Source of the DNA: Desulfomarina profundi
GTDB taxonomy: Bacteria; Desulfobacterota; Desulfobulbia; Desulfobulbales; Desulfocapsaceae
Direction: 5' to 3'
DNA length: 64,000 nucleotides
Assembly (NCBI RefSeq): GCF_019703855.1
Contig: NZ_AP024086.1
Coordinates: forward strand, 3,368,501-3,432,500
Numbering within the stretch: the stretch's first letter is position 1; the number at the start of each line of letters is the position of its first letter. The notes beneath the pieces were generated by a model. That model was not told where the DNA came from and made no database searches. It was given only the letters and a program-made list of their open reading frames with translations. Made by a program: the position numbers and the translations under genes. Of this stretch, positions 8,982 through 18,592 are shown piece by piece.

Positions 8982-11141
8982 TTAAGCCGCCTCTTCCTCC
9001 TCAACCTTGAATACTTCAACAGCATCCCTCAAATCGCTGGCTGTTTTACTCAAAACATTCATGGATGCCGCAGTATCCTGGGAAGAAAGAGAAGATTCTC
9101 GACTGATTTCACCAACTTCCTGCATTGCCTGTGAAATACTTTCAGATATTTCAACCTGACTGGTTGTTGCCGCAGTAATCGCCTCAATAAGCTCGGCAAG
9201 CTGCCTGGAAACCGCCTCAATTTCCTGCAACTTTTCATAGGCCCCATCTGCCAGCTGTGTACCGCCAACCACCTTGGAAATACTTTCATCCATCCTGTTT
9301 GAAACATCCGCAATCTCAGTCTGAATACTCTTAACAAGCAGGTCAATCTGTTTTGTGGAGTTTCGTGAACTGTCAGCAAGCCGCTGTACCTCATCAGCAA
9401 CAACAGCAAAACCATGTCCCGCTTCACCGGCCATGGCAGCCTGAATGGACGCGTTCAGGGCCAGAATTGAAGTCCTGTCCGCAATATCATCAATAATCTG
9501 CACAATATTTCCAATTTCCATTGAACTCTCACCAAGCCGTTTAATGGAACGGGCAGTCTCATTAATCTGTTCGCGAATCTCCGTCATGGCTCTGTTGGTC
9601 CTGCTTACAGCCTCGGCACCCTCCTGGGCATTGGAACGGGATCGTTTCGAAACCTCCGCTGATGTCTGGGCATTTCTGGCAACTTCACGAATAGACGCAA
9701 CCATATCTTCGATGGCTTCAACAGCTTCAGTGACGGATTTTACCTGCTCGATATTTTTATTTGCCAGAGCCATGGTCTGCTGTGAAACATCTTCTGTCGT
9801 CATGTCGACAGATTGTGTTGCTTTTTTAACCTTACTGATGATATCAGAGAACTGGTCAGCCATAGCGTTAAAAGAATCAGCAATAGCACCGGTCATATCT
9901 TCTGTTACCTCGGCACGGCCGGTAAAATCACCCTCGGTCAAGGCACTGATCTCCTCCAGAAGCTTCATAATGGATTCCTGGATGGCATCACGTTCTTCCT
10001 GGCTCTGAATCAGGGTAGTGATATTATCCAGCATGGCATTCAGGGTCGTTGCCATCTCTCCCAGCTCGTCATTGCTGACCACTTTGGTTCGTGCAGAGAA
10101 ATTACCCATACCAATCTCTCCGAGAAGATCCATTATGTGGTTAACCTGTCCCGTCAGTCCTCGAGACAACCTGATGGCAATCAGAATAGCCAGAAGAACC
10201 GAAATGGCACCAACCACTACCACTGCCTTCAAAACGAGATCAGCAGTTTTTTTCATATTGGCTGTCGCTTTCGCCTCATTGGCCACAGCGTTACTGAGAA
10301 ACGACTTTATAACCGGTTCCGTCCGTTTAACTGCATCCTCATATTCGGACGCCTTGGCAGCAATAACCCTGTCTGTATTTGTTACTTCTGTAAACCACTT
10401 ATCGAATTCCTTAAGCTGTTTCTGCAACGTTGCCTGAGGTGTACCTGAAAGGGCGGGAAGTTTCAGGAGTCGGTTAAATGTCTCCCTCTCCTGCTCAACT
10501 TTCTCAACAGTTTTTATATCTGAAATTCTCAGATAATCCTGCACTGCCGTTTTCAACCTGAAAAATCCATCCTGAAGAGCGGAATTGCCCAGCATTGACA
10601 CCGTTTTTTCCAGTTTCTCAACACTCTCATTCAGCTTGACCAGCTCACCGAATTCCTTGTCAACCCGAAGCTCAAGGATATTTACGATACCCATAAAATC
10701 TATCAGGTATTCATTAATGGAATTCATAACAGACTGGGCAGCCTCAGCATCTCCCGGGTTTGTTGCCAATTCTTCAATGCTGTGCAGGGTCTGATATATC
10801 TCCCCACCCTTTGCAATAAAAGGGTCAAGATATTCAGTCTTTGCCACCTGAATACCTTTTTCCTCGTAGTTGAGCAAAAAGTCCTTTTCATAATTCTGCA
10901 TAACCCGCAGGGTCTTTTCGGTCTCAAGACTTAATCTGGCAACCTTGCCGTGCACCTGAACCAGTTCTTCAATCGTTCGCTGGGCAACAGTCTGGGAAAT
11001 GACCGTTATTACAATGACAACAACAGTCAATGCAATCAGGGCCATAAACGCCATCATCAATTTGCCGCGAATTCCCATATTACCGGTCAGTTTTGAAAAA
11101 AAACTCCTTTTTACTTCAGGGTTCCTTTTGTTCTCTTCCAT
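8982..11141 (-). CDS. Methyl-accepting chemotaxis protein (PilJ-like)
   Basis: A 719-residue transducer. TM1 is at about 27-50. A long all-helical periplasmic region of about 240 residues follows (helical-bundle sensor, no PAS/Cache motifs seen), then TM2 at about 300-322, HAMP (RLSRGLTGQVNHIMDLLGEI) and possibly a second HAMP-like helix pair. The signalling hairpin has its tip at ASIQAAMAGEAGHGFAVVADEVQRLA. There is no CheR-docking pentapeptide at the C terminus (it ends VEEEEAA), and no cheR or cheB is in the operon, so classical adaptation is not evident. It is the first gene of the operon whose CheW and CheA follow. A candidate promoter lies at 11269-11297. Confidence 0.92.
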   Translation of the reverse strand: MEENKRNPEVKRSFFSKLTGNMGIRGKLMMAFMALIALTVVVIVITVISQTVAQRTIEELVQVHGKVARLSLETEKTLRVMQNYEKDFLLNYEEKGIQVAKTEYLDPFIAKGGEIYQTLHSIEELATNPGDAEAAQSVMNSINEYLIDFMGIVNILELRVDKEFGELVKLNESVEKLEKTVSMLGNSALQDGFFRLKTAVQDYLRISDIKTVEKVEQERETFNRLLKLPALSGTPQATLQKQLKEFDKWFTEVTNTDRVIAAKASEYEDAVKRTEPVIKSFLSNAVANEAKATANMKKTADLVLKAVVVVGAISVLLAILIAIRLSRGLTGQVNHIMDLLGEIGMGNFSARTKVVSNDELGEMATTLNAMLDNITTLIQSQEERDAIQESIMKLLEEISALTEGDFTGRAEVTEDMTGAIADSFNAMADQFSDIISKVKKATQSVDMTTEDVSQQTMALANKNIEQVKSVTEAVEAIEDMVASIREVARNAQTSAEVSKRSRSNAQEGAEAVSRTNRAMTEIREQINETARSIKRLGESSMEIGNIVQIIDDIADRTSILALNASIQAAMAGEAGHGFAVVADEVQRLADSSRNSTKQIDLLVKSIQTEIADVSNRMDESISKVVGGTQLADGAYEKLQEIEAVSRQLAELIEAITAATTSQVEISESISQAMQEVGEISRESSLSSQDTAASMNVLSKTASDLRDAVEVFKVEEEEAA

Positions 11142-11496
11142 TGCATCTCCATAATCTCAGTTTGAGCTCACACGAATGGGAACTCTGTTAATCCGTAGGA
11201 GCTTGTACGAGAATAGGCATTTTGTTCAAAATCAAAGATTTGTCCAAAAAAATACCACAGGCATATAATTGATATTCCGAGGATATTTTTTTGACAAATC
11301 TGAAGAGTTTGGGCGAAAGGTAATTCTCGGACAGCCTCCTGGATAATAGTGTATAATCAAGCCCATTATATAAATTACATCAGTATACCACATCTGTTAT
11401 CGACTCAACAACCTACCCTAAGCTGCCTGCTTCCTGCAACTTTTTTGATCTGCAAATAAAATTTGTGACATTGTTTTAAAGAGACCACCATTCCAT
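11142..11496. other. Intergenic region upstream of the chemosensory operon
   Basis: A/T-rich, with no supportable gene on either strand. It holds the candidate promoter at 11269-11297 for the operon to the left and a GGACAGCCTCCTGG sequence near 11333. The latter also occurs inverted at 27893 and may be a repeat fragment. Confidence 0.5.
11269..11297 (-). promoter_or_regulatory. Candidate sigma-70-type promoter for the chemosensory operon
   Basis: On the minus strand TTGTCA (11292-11297) and TATCAA (11269-11274) are separated by 17 bases. They lie about 130 bases before the ATG of the methyl-accepting protein. The -10 matches only four of six consensus bases, so this is a weak call. Confidence 0.3.
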
Positions 11497-11541
11497 AAAA
11501 AAAGGAGCTATACCTGGCCCCCCCAGATACAACTCCTTTTT
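11497..11541. terminator. Bidirectional hairpin terminator
   Basis: AAAAAAAGGAG (11497-11507) pairs with CTCCTTTTT (11533-11541), with an inner CTGG/CCAG pairing. A-runs on one side and T-runs on the other would form a Rho-independent terminator in either direction. It lies 99 bp beyond the transketolase stop codon and should end that transcript before the chemosensory operon. Confidence 0.75.
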
Positions 11542-11639
11542 CCTGTCCCCCTCCCTGATATCAGACCCGGGTCAAATGCGACTCAGACCGGACTGAAATC
11601 TTCCAGGTGAAAAGGTATGCTTTCAGCTCTTTAAATAAA

Positions 11640-13526
11640 TCAAAGCATAGTACGTATCTCCTTCTTTATGTCACTCACTGCAAGACCCTGGTGTGGAAGC
11701 TGTTCAGCAATTCCGCCATGCCCCGGTCGGCTGGTCCCCATCAGAGAATAGCGGGGACTGTACCCTCTTTCAAGCAGCCAGGTACCATAACGTGAACCCA
11801 AACCTGTTTTGGTGTTCTGACTCTCCACTACAAGAGTAAAAGGACTCTGTCCAGCCTTTCTGATCATCTCCTCATCCACACTGTTCAACGTCGGTTTATT
11901 CATCAAAGTCAGGTTGACGCCTTCATCCTTCAGCTGTTCCACTGCATCAAGACATCTGTAAACCATTTCACCATAGGTGACAATAGTACCGTCACTTCCT
12001 TCACGAATAATCTCATCACGTCCCGGAACAAATGTGTAATCATCTCCATACAGTACTTCTCCTTCTTCCGTCAAAATAAAGGGAGTCGCAGAACGGGTGG
12101 AAAAGACAAAACGCAGACCGGCATCGTTGAAAATTGCCTTGAGAAGCCCGCGCAACTGACCAGCGTCAGCCGGGAAATAAAGCCGGGTAAAATCACCCTC
12201 GATCAAGGCGTTGTCAGCAAAGAAATTATTTATTCCGAAATGACAGGTATTATCCGCCATATCATCAATCCCGGAGTGGGAGAAGTGCGCAAGGACATTG
12301 GCATCATTGAGACGTGCCATGGTAATTTCGGAAACAACCATTTCAAGAAAAGCGGAAAAAGTACCGAAAATACCCTGCCTCCCGGGCTCGGACCCAAATC
12401 CTGCGGCAACCGAATAATTATTCCTCTCCATGATACCACCGTGGACATACACCTCCGGATGGTTTTTCCGAATATGATGAAGACCGCATGATCCTTCCAG
12501 ATCAGAATCCACCACGAGCACCTGTGATGCCGGGTTTTCAAGATCATCAATCAACTCACAGACGATTTTACCGAAATCATCTCTCACCTTTGCCATCCCG
12601 GGACTTGAGCCCCGATATGAGACCTTGACCTTTTCAGCACTGTACCCGGTAAGGGCCTCCACAGCTTCAGCCCGCCCCCTGTTCTTCAGGTAGTCCAATG
12701 CCAGGTCCACGGCAATGACATCATGTCCCTTGGGAGAGCCCTCGATTCCCGGCACACCGACAGCCATGGGCCTCCTGTTTACCACGGCCACAGGACCATC
12801 GGCGACCAGTGCCCGGCGAATACGGTAAAACAGATCGTCCAGATCCTCGCCATCTCCCGCGTCAACATCCAGACCATGGCCCTGCAGGGTTTTTACGACA
12901 TCATACCCTTTCATATATTCACTGGGATGACCGGCAATTGTCACATCATTATCGTCAATAAACAGTTTTACATTAAGGTTTCTCGCTACAGCATAACGGG
13001 CTGCTTCCGCATTGTCTCCTTCCATCTGGGAACCGTCACTGCCGAACATCACGACAGTTTTTCCGGGATCGGCTTCTGCAACCCCGTTCACATAACTCCA
13101 CAGATGCCCCAGTCTGCCGGATGAAAAAAAGACACCGTTCTTCTCGTCACGCTCAGGATGGCCATAATATCCCTTATCATACTCCCTGTAATGCAGAAGC
13201 GATTCAGCCTCCCGATAACCATTGAGTACAGCCATAATATACTGGATTGCCACACGGTGACCGGCTTCATCAAAATAAACGGGATGAACAGATTCATTTC
13301 CCTTCATGAAACCATCGACAATGAGCAGTTCCGGTACGATATCAAAAGCACCACCAGTATGCCCTCCCAGCCCTTTGACATTGGCAAGAGCAGTAAAAAA
13401 GACAAGGCTGTCCCGAACAAGCCCAATATTGCCCCGAAGCACCAGTTTCTGTTCATCGGTAAGTTTTTCCTGATTCAGGTCGAATTTCAGGGAAACATAA
13501 TCACCCAGATTTATTGGGAAATCCAT
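11640..13526 (-). CDS. Divergent transketolase family protein
   Basis: Full-length two-domain TPP enzyme of 628 residues. The TPP/metal motif is GSDGSQMEGDN ... DDNDVTIAG in the first domain. In the second, the Pyr domain has the expected catalytic Glu in IMERNNYSVAAGFG. The usual transketolase stretch 'HDSIG.GEDGPTHQP' is replaced by HSGIDDMADNTCHFG, and the N-terminal 'GHPG' region reads GGHTGGAFD, so it sits outside mainstream TktA. The reaction is presumably C2-ketol transfer between sugar phosphates, but the substrate is uncertain. It follows uraA by 66 bp on the same strand. A GGAG precedes the ATG at some distance. Confidence 0.75.
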   Translation of the reverse strand: MDFPINLGDYVSLKFDLNQEKLTDEQKLVLRGNIGLVRDSLVFFTALANVKGLGGHTGGAFDIVPELLIVDGFMKGNESVHPVYFDEAGHRVAIQYIMAVLNGYREAESLLHYREYDKGYYGHPERDEKNGVFFSSGRLGHLWSYVNGVAEADPGKTVVMFGSDGSQMEGDNAEAARYAVARNLNVKLFIDDNDVTIAGHPSEYMKGYDVVKTLQGHGLDVDAGDGEDLDDLFYRIRRALVADGPVAVVNRRPMAVGVPGIEGSPKGHDVIAVDLALDYLKNRGRAEAVEALTGYSAEKVKVSYRGSSPGMAKVRDDFGKIVCELIDDLENPASQVLVVDSDLEGSCGLHHIRKNHPEVYVHGGIMERNNYSVAAGFGSEPGRQGIFGTFSAFLEMVVSEITMARLNDANVLAHFSHSGIDDMADNTCHFGINNFFADNALIEGDFTRLYFPADAGQLRGLLKAIFNDAGLRFVFSTRSATPFILTEEGEVLYGDDYTFVPGRDEIIREGSDGTIVTYGEMVYRCLDAVEQLKDEGVNLTLMNKPTLNSVDEEMIRKAGQSPFTLVVESQNTKTGLGSRYGTWLLERGYSPRYSLMGTSRPGHGGIAEQLPHQGLAVSDIKKEIRTML

Positions 13527-13592
13527 TTTTCTTCAAGCTCCATTTTTATAGCTGCCAAAAGGCAGTTTTTCACATTTATCAGAATATACAGT

Positions 13593-14911
13593 TTATTCTC
13601 TTTCCACTGGCAAAACAAGATTCAGAACCAGCCCCAGAATTCCGGCAAGACCTATTTTTTCAATGGCAAAGGAGCCGGCACTGAACTTCATGCCGCCGAT
13701 TCCACAAACCAGAACAACCGCGACAATAATCAGGTTACGGGGAGTAGTCAGGTCTTCCCCGGATTTCACCAGAGTATTGATTCCCACCACTGTTATCATA
13801 CCAAAGAGAAGGATCATTATCCCTCCCATAACCGGAGTGGGAATAGTGGCAAGCAACGCACCAACCTTTCCCACCATTGAAAGGAGGATTGCAGCAATAG
13901 CCGCCCATGTCATAATCGCCGGATTGTACGCTTTTGTCAATGCCACAGCACCACTCACCTCAGAATAAGTGGTATTCGGTGGACCGCCCAAAAGGGACGC
14001 AACGGTTGTCGCAATACCGTCACCAAGCATGGTGTTTTCGATACCGGGATCTTTAACATAATCTTTTCCGGTAATTGAGCTTATTGCCAGAACATCACCC
14101 ACGTGTTCAATAGCCGGGGCAATGGCGACAGGTACTATAAAAAGAACCGCCTCCCATTTCCACTCAGGCAAAACAAAGGCAGGCATGGCGAGCCAGGCCT
14201 TTTCTGCCAGGGGCTTGAAGGAAACAAGCACAGGTCCTGTCCAGTTCTTGAGATTTCCGGGATCAAATGATGCCTGAATTGAAGCAGTAATGCCGCTGAA
14301 ATCCAGAAAAAGAGAGGTTACATATCCTGCGATGATGCCACAGAGAATTGGAATGAGTTTCAACCACCCTTTACCCAGCAGTGAAACAAGGGCTGTTGTA
14401 ACAAGTGAGACACCGGCTATAATCATGGCCGTTTTTCCGGGAACCAGCCAGGCGGAACCGTCTCCGGTCCTTCCTGATGCCATATGTACTGCCACTGGAG
14501 CGAGTACCAGGCCGATAACCATGATGACCGGGCCGGTAACCACGGGGGAAGGATCTTTTTCAGTACATTCGAACCAAAAAAACGGATGGCAAAACTCAAA
14601 ACCACATAAAGACCACCCGCCGCCGCCAGACCGCACATGGTCGCCGGTACGCCCCAGGTCTGGACGCCATAAATGATCGGAGCGATAAAGGCAAAGGAGG
14701 ATGCCAGAAATACCGGAACTTTCCCCCTTGTGATAACCTGAAAGATAAGGGTTCCAACCCCGGCTGTAAACAGGGCAACATTGGGATCGAGACCAGTCAA
14801 TATCGGTACCAGCACCAGTGCACCGAATGCCACAAAAAGCATCTGTGCACCCAGCAGACTGTCACTCAGTTTAAATTTATAATCACTCTTTGCCGAATCA
14901 CCGGACGCCAT
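13593..14911 (-). CDS. uraA: Uracil permease UraA (NCS2 family), frameshifted
   Basis: NCS2 nucleobase:proton symporter of about 439 residues when restored. The N-terminal half ends at FGSNVLKKILPP. The C-terminal half contains the UraA-type stretch EHVGDVLAISSITGKDYVKD and GGPPNTTYSEVSGAVALTKAY, close to E. coli UraA, with 12-14 hydrophobic segments overall. The frame breaks at the G5 tract 14544-14548 (C5 on the coding strand); one more C gives LPPVVTGPVIMVIGL. As sequenced it reads as two overlapping ORFs (14423-14911 and 13593-14636). It lies downstream of upp, the partner that converts imported uracil to UMP, but has its own intergenic space and probably its own promoter. Confidence 0.88.
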
Positions 14912-15021
14912 AATAACAACCTCCTCAATAAAAATTTAAATATTCATATCCTGAAAATACGTTTAAAATATTACCAAAATTCTGCACTTCGAAAATGAAG
15001 AAAATAATTTTTCATTATCTG

Positions 15022-15062
15022 GTGTCTGTCCAGAAATGTCCAGAAATGAGATTTTTTTGTTC
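15022..15062 (+). repeat. Partial copy of the TGTCTGTCCAGAAATGAG repeat
   Basis: GTGTCTGTCCAGAAATG, with an internal duplication of CCAGAAATG, then AGATTTTTTTGTTC. It matches the first 40 bp of the longer repeats at 33169 and 34891, and a fragment at 54175. It lies in the upp-uraA gap. Confidence 0.6.
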
Positions 15063-15181
15063 ATTTTCTTGCCCTGCGGGATTGTCAATTATGGGTAATC
15101 AAAAAAATCACTTTCCGTCCCGCGAAACACCCGCTCACGGATTCGGATGCCATCTATTTGCAAAACACATCACCCAAAAAA

Positions 15182-15210
15182 AAAGTCATTACAGAAACTG
15201 TAATGACTTT
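15182..15210 (-). terminator. Rho-independent terminator of upp
   Basis: Perfect 13-bp stem AAAGTCATTACAG / CTGTAATGACTTT with a three-base loop, directly downstream of the upp stop codon. On the minus strand it continues into a T-run. This is a strong intrinsic terminator and separates upp from uraA. Confidence 0.9.
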
Positions 15211-15215
15211 CAGGA

Positions 15216-15842
15216 TTACTTTGTCCCGAAGATCTTATCCCCGGCATCACCAAGGCCGGGTAATATGTACCCCACCTCGTTCAACCGGTCATCCACCGCG
15301 GCGACATAAATTTCCACATCAGGATGTGCCTCGGTCACTTTTTTAATTCCTTCCGGTGCCGCAACAAGAAAAAGACCTTTAATTCTTCTACACCCTGCTT
15401 TTTTCAGGGTATCAATCGTTGCCAGCAGTGTTCCGCCTGTCGCCAGCATTGGATCTAAAATGAGGGCAATTCGTTCTTCAATGTCATTGGCTGTTTTCAC
15501 ATAATATTCCACCGGCATAAGGGTTTCCTCATTGCGGTAATATCCCACTACACTCACCTTGGCTGACGGAATGAGATCGATTACACCATTCATCATCCCC
15601 AATCCGGCCCTTAATATTGGAACAATCGTAATTTTTTTTCCTTTAAGCTCATCAACCTCAACAGACCCGGCCCAGCCCTGGATTGTTTTCTTCTGGGTTG
15701 GAAGATCCTTGGCGGCTTCATAGGTCAGAAGACGGGCAACTTCGGAAGAAAGATCCCGAAAATCCTTGGTCGAGATATCATGTTTTCGCATAAGACCGAG
15801 CTTATGCTTGATAAGTGGATGATCCGCTACATGTACGGTCAT
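15216..15842 (-). CDS. upp: Uracil phosphoribosyltransferase
   Basis: A 208-residue cytoplasmic pyrimidine-salvage enzyme (uracil + PRPP to UMP + PPi). It starts [19 protein letters not shown] and holds the uracil-side motifs [10 protein letters not shown] and the PRPP loop [14 protein letters not shown]. The C-terminal [18 protein letters not shown] is the family's uracil-binding end. Length is the same as E. coli Upp. It is followed at once by a strong terminator, and uraA lies 305 bp downstream on the same strand, so the two form a salvage pair though not necessarily one transcript. Confidence 0.97.
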   Translation of the reverse strand: MTVHVADHPLIKHKLGLMRKHDISTKDFRDLSSEVARLLTYEAAKDLPTQKKTIQGWAGSVEVDELKGKKITIVPILRAGLGMMNGVIDLIPSAKVSVVGYYRNEETLMPVEYYVKTANDIEERIALILDPMLATGGTLLATIDTLKKAGCRRIKGLFLVAAPEGIKKVTEAHPDVEIYVAAVDDRLNEVGYILPGLGDAGDKIFGTK

Positions 15843-16023
15843 AATTTCCTCCGGGGATAAAGAATATAGACGTGACGGTGCCCATGGTCCCGCACCGGGT
15901 GACAGACGAATTATCAGAGAACACTGTCTCGATTTTTGAGCAGTGGCTTTCTGTTAAATAATTAATGGAAAAAAAGCAAGGTATTTTCGACCTGAATCAA
16001 CGACAACTTTGTGATTTTGTTTC
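15843..16023. other. upp upstream region
   Basis: About 180 bp without a gene, before the inverted repeat element at 16024-16101. It should carry the upp promoter, but I cannot pick one with confidence. Confidence 0.4.
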
Positions 16024-16101
16024 CACCTCAATCCTGCAAACACATCAGCGCCGTTGCTACCCTGCAGATTCGGAAAAAATGCTGATTGCATGATTGAGGT
16101 G
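16024..16101. repeat. Inverted-repeat element of the GCAGGATTNAGGTT family
   Basis: CACCTCAATCCTGCA (16024-16038) and TGCATGATTGAGGTG (16087-16101) are inverted copies with one offset mismatch, enclosing 48 bp. The arms contain the same core as the single repeats at 911, 17161 and 24401, so this looks like the two-armed form of the family. Confidence 0.6.
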
Positions 16102-16169
16102 ATCTGGAAAAACAGTGAAAACTTTTAATCGTAAGTGATCAGTTACTTTCAATCAGGCAGAGTTAAAAA

Positions 16170-17072
16170 TCAATCCAGAGCTCTTGCCTTTCCGGTAGCA
16201 AACTGGGGCACCACTTCCACGGCTATAATACTGACAAAAATAAGTGCACCACCCATAAACTGCAACAGAGAAAGGTGCTCACCCAGAAATACCATTCCTC
16301 CAATGGCCGCAAAAACTGTTTCCGAACTGAGAATAATTGCCGCATCAGCGGCCGGAGTATATCGTTGGCCGACCACCTGAAGAGTAAAGGCCATACCGAC
16401 AGAAAAAATACCGATATAACAAATACCCCAGACAGCTCCAACATAGTCAGCCATAACGGGAGACTCAATAACAGCCCCCAGCACCAACCCCAGAGTACCA
16501 CATACAGCAAACTGCGTTGCCGCCACGACCAGCGGCGCTCTTGTCCTGGAAGCAAGAGCGCCCACAAGCATAACATGAGTGGCCCAGAAAATCGTACTGG
16601 AAATAACCCAGAAATCACCATCAACCAGCTCGACTTCGTGGGCCCCACTCATAATATAAGTACCGATAAAGCAGCAGATTGATGCGGGCCAGACCACAAA
16701 ATGAACTTTTCTTCGTAAAAACAGAAATCCGAGAAAAGGCACCATGGGTACATAAAGAGCAGTCAGGAAACCGGAATTAGTAACCGTTGTCCGAAGAATA
16801 CCATGCTGTTGCAGTACCGCTGCGGTGAGCAGAACAGTTCCCGTCAGTGCCAGGGCCAGCCAGTCTTTCTGCTGAAAGCGTCTTTCCCGAAGATGAACTC
16901 TCCTGAACTGTTTGAGTGCAAAAGGAAATACCATACAGGCTCCCACGAGAAAGCGGGCTCCCGTAAAACTTATGGTACCCAGATTTCCCGTACCTACCTG
17001 CTGGACCACAAAACTGCTGCCCCAGATAATTGCAGCCAGCATGAGAAGCAGATTTGCCCTGAGTCTTGTCAT
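16170..17072 (-). CDS. EamA/DMT family transporter
   Basis: A 300-residue inner-membrane protein with ten predicted hydrophobic helices arranged as two EamA repeats. The first begins LLLMLAAIIWGSSFVVQQ, and the second has SSETVFAAIGGMVFLGEHLS near the C terminus; both are hallmark EamA motifs. Such proteins export metabolites, often amino acids or nucleobase-like compounds; the substrate is not predictable. The gene stands alone between upp and the glycerol regulon and ends in a long Lys/Arg tail. No convincing Shine-Dalgarno precedes the ATG at 17072. Confidence 0.88.
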   Translation of the reverse strand: MTRLRANLLLMLAAIIWGSSFVVQQVGTGNLGTISFTGARFLVGACMVFPFALKQFRRVHLRERRFQQKDWLALALTGTVLLTAAVLQQHGILRTTVTNSGFLTALYVPMVPFLGFLFLRRKVHFVVWPASICCFIGTYIMSGAHEVELVDGDFWVISSTIFWATHVMLVGALASRTRAPLVVAATQFAVCGTLGLVLGAVIESPVMADYVGAVWGICYIGIFSVGMAFTLQVVGQRYTPAADAAIILSSETVFAAIGGMVFLGEHLSLLQFMGGALIFVSIIAVEVVPQFATGKARALD

Positions 17073-17160
17073 AGATTTTTACTCGAATAGTGAGTAGTAC
17101 AGCCCTTGCTGCGATATGATAATTACCTGTTTATACCGTATAAATATTTTTCTTTATTCC

Positions 17161-17182
17161 CGAAGTGCAGGATTTAGGTTCA
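17161..17182 (+). repeat. Short dispersed repeat, GCAGGATTTAGGTT variant
   Basis: CGAAGTGCAGGATTTAGGTT, differing by one base from the copy at 911. It lies in the gap between the DMT exporter and glpR. Confidence 0.5.
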
Positions 17183-17356
17183 AGATGATGTTTGAAGCAA
17201 ATCGCTCAATATACACTTAAACTTCCTGTTTGCCACTCTTTCAATACATTGAACTATACACAGGTGACAACAAAAGAAACCATTTCTTTGGTCGAATACA
17301 CATACCCCTGTTTCATTTGAAATACAGATTGACTTTTTTGAAGCTACAAATCATTA

Positions 17357-17522
17357 TTGATGATCCCGTAAAAAGTCGTTCAACGTTCTCAGATGGACTC
17401 TGGAAAAACTTCGATATACAAGGCGTGGCGGTGTCATGTAAGCGCAGGCGTACATATGGTACGTCGAGCATTACACGATCACCCCACAACGCAGTAGATC
17501 GGAGTTTTTACGAGTCCATCAT
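17357..17522. repeat. 166-bp element A, copy 1 (MITE/REP-like)
   Basis: Near-identical to 38842-39007, and exactly the same length. The ends form terminal inverted repeats: GATGATCCCGTAAAAAG at the left against TTTTTACGAGTCCATCAT at the right. The centre is a long hairpin (GTGTAAGC ... GCATTACAC around GCGTAC/GTACG). It has no coding capacity. It lies between the DMT exporter and glpR. Confidence 0.85.
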
Positions 17523-17616
17523 TATTACTTCGTCTGGTACCACAAGCTTACGCAGGATCTGATCATATCAGTATCAATGACAGTACTGACTTTCATAATT
17601 ACAAGGCAGAATTCTT

Positions 17617-18387
17617 ATGGATGTTCTTTCACCCCGCCAAAACAGCATACTGGGCCTGGCCGGAAAAAACGGTAAAGTTGAAGTTGAAGAACTGTCCATC
17701 ACTTTCGAGGTTTCACCGCAGACTATTCGTAAAGATCTCAACGTCCTTTGCGATAAACAATTACTGCAGCGGGTACACGGAGGAGCCATTGTAGGCTCGG
17801 GTATAGAAAACGTCAGTTATGAAGCCCGCAGACTTCTGGCTCCTGAGGCAAAAATAGCCATCGGGCACAAAGCCGCAGAACTGATCCCTGACAACAGTTC
17901 CCTGCTCATCAATATCGGCACGACAACGGAACAGGTGGCCCACGCCTTGAAAAATCACAGGGGTCTTCTGGTTATTTCAAATAATATAAATGCTGTAAAT
18001 ATCATGAAGAACTTCCCGGGAATAGAACTGATTATCGCCGGGGGGCAGGTCCGCCGTTCAGACGGTGGAATTGTTGGTGTTGCAGCTGTCGATTTTATCA
18101 ACCAATTCAAAGTGGATTACGCGGTAATCGGTGTTTCCGCTCTGGATGAAGATGGCTCTCTGCTCGATTACGACTTCAGTGAAGTCCGTGTAGCACAGAC
18201 CATCATCAATAACGCCCGCCATGTCATTCTGGTAACTGACAGCATGAAATTTGAACGGAATGCCCCAATCCGCATCAGCCACGTTTCCAAAATCGATACA
18301 ATAGTAACAAATAGCAGCTTACCGGAAAAACTCATGAAAACGTGCAGAGAACACGGTACACGGATAGTTGTTGCCGGTGAAGGATAA
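17617..18387 (+). CDS. glpR: DeoR-family repressor of the glycerol regulon, GlpR-like
   Basis: A 256-residue DeoR-type regulator. The N-terminal helix-turn-helix (VEVEELSITFEVSPQTIRKDL, residues 20-40) has the Arg-Lys-Asp of the DeoR signature. It is followed by an isomerase-like effector domain with the phosphosugar loop NIGTTTEQVAHAL, GGQVRRSDGGIVG and a C-terminal IVTNSSLP. It sits directly upstream of glpD and the glycerol transporter in the same direction. By analogy to E. coli GlpR it would be released by glycerol-3-phosphate. Candidate operators with the core TTTTCACTTGAA lie at 18473-18530 and 27793-27826. Confidence 0.88.
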   Translation: MDVLSPRQNSILGLAGKNGKVEVEELSITFEVSPQTIRKDLNVLCDKQLLQRVHGGAIVGSGIENVSYEARRLLAPEAKIAIGHKAAELIPDNSSLLINIGTTTEQVAHALKNHRGLLVISNNINAVNIMKNFPGIELIIAGGQVRRSDGGIVGVAAVDFINQFKVDYAVIGVSALDEDGSLLDYDFSEVRVAQTIINNARHVILVTDSMKFERNAPIRISHVSKIDTIVTNSSLPEKLMKTCREHGTRIVVAGEG

Positions 18388-18472
18388 ATTCCCGAAAACT
18401 GCATTTCCATCAGACTTGAATTTCCACCGCCAAATAGAAAACCCGGCAACCAGGAAAACATTCCCCTTTTCA

Positions 18473-18530
18473 TTTTCACTTGAATTAGCATTTGATTTCA
18501 GTTAAACATGGTATAAATTTTCACTTGAAA
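18473..18530. promoter_or_regulatory. Two candidate GlpR operators upstream of glpD
   Basis: TTTTCACTTGAA occurs at 18473-18484 and ATTTTCACTTGAAA at 18517-18530, with their starts 45 bp apart. The palindromic TTTCANNTGAAA form is found again only before glpA within this regulon. Looping or cooperative repression by the GlpR-like protein is inferred. Confidence 0.6.
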
Positions 18531-18592
18531 GTCGGATAGTCATAATTCGAAACAATCATTCTCAAAAAAGAGTTTTATCGTGAGGGTCGACC

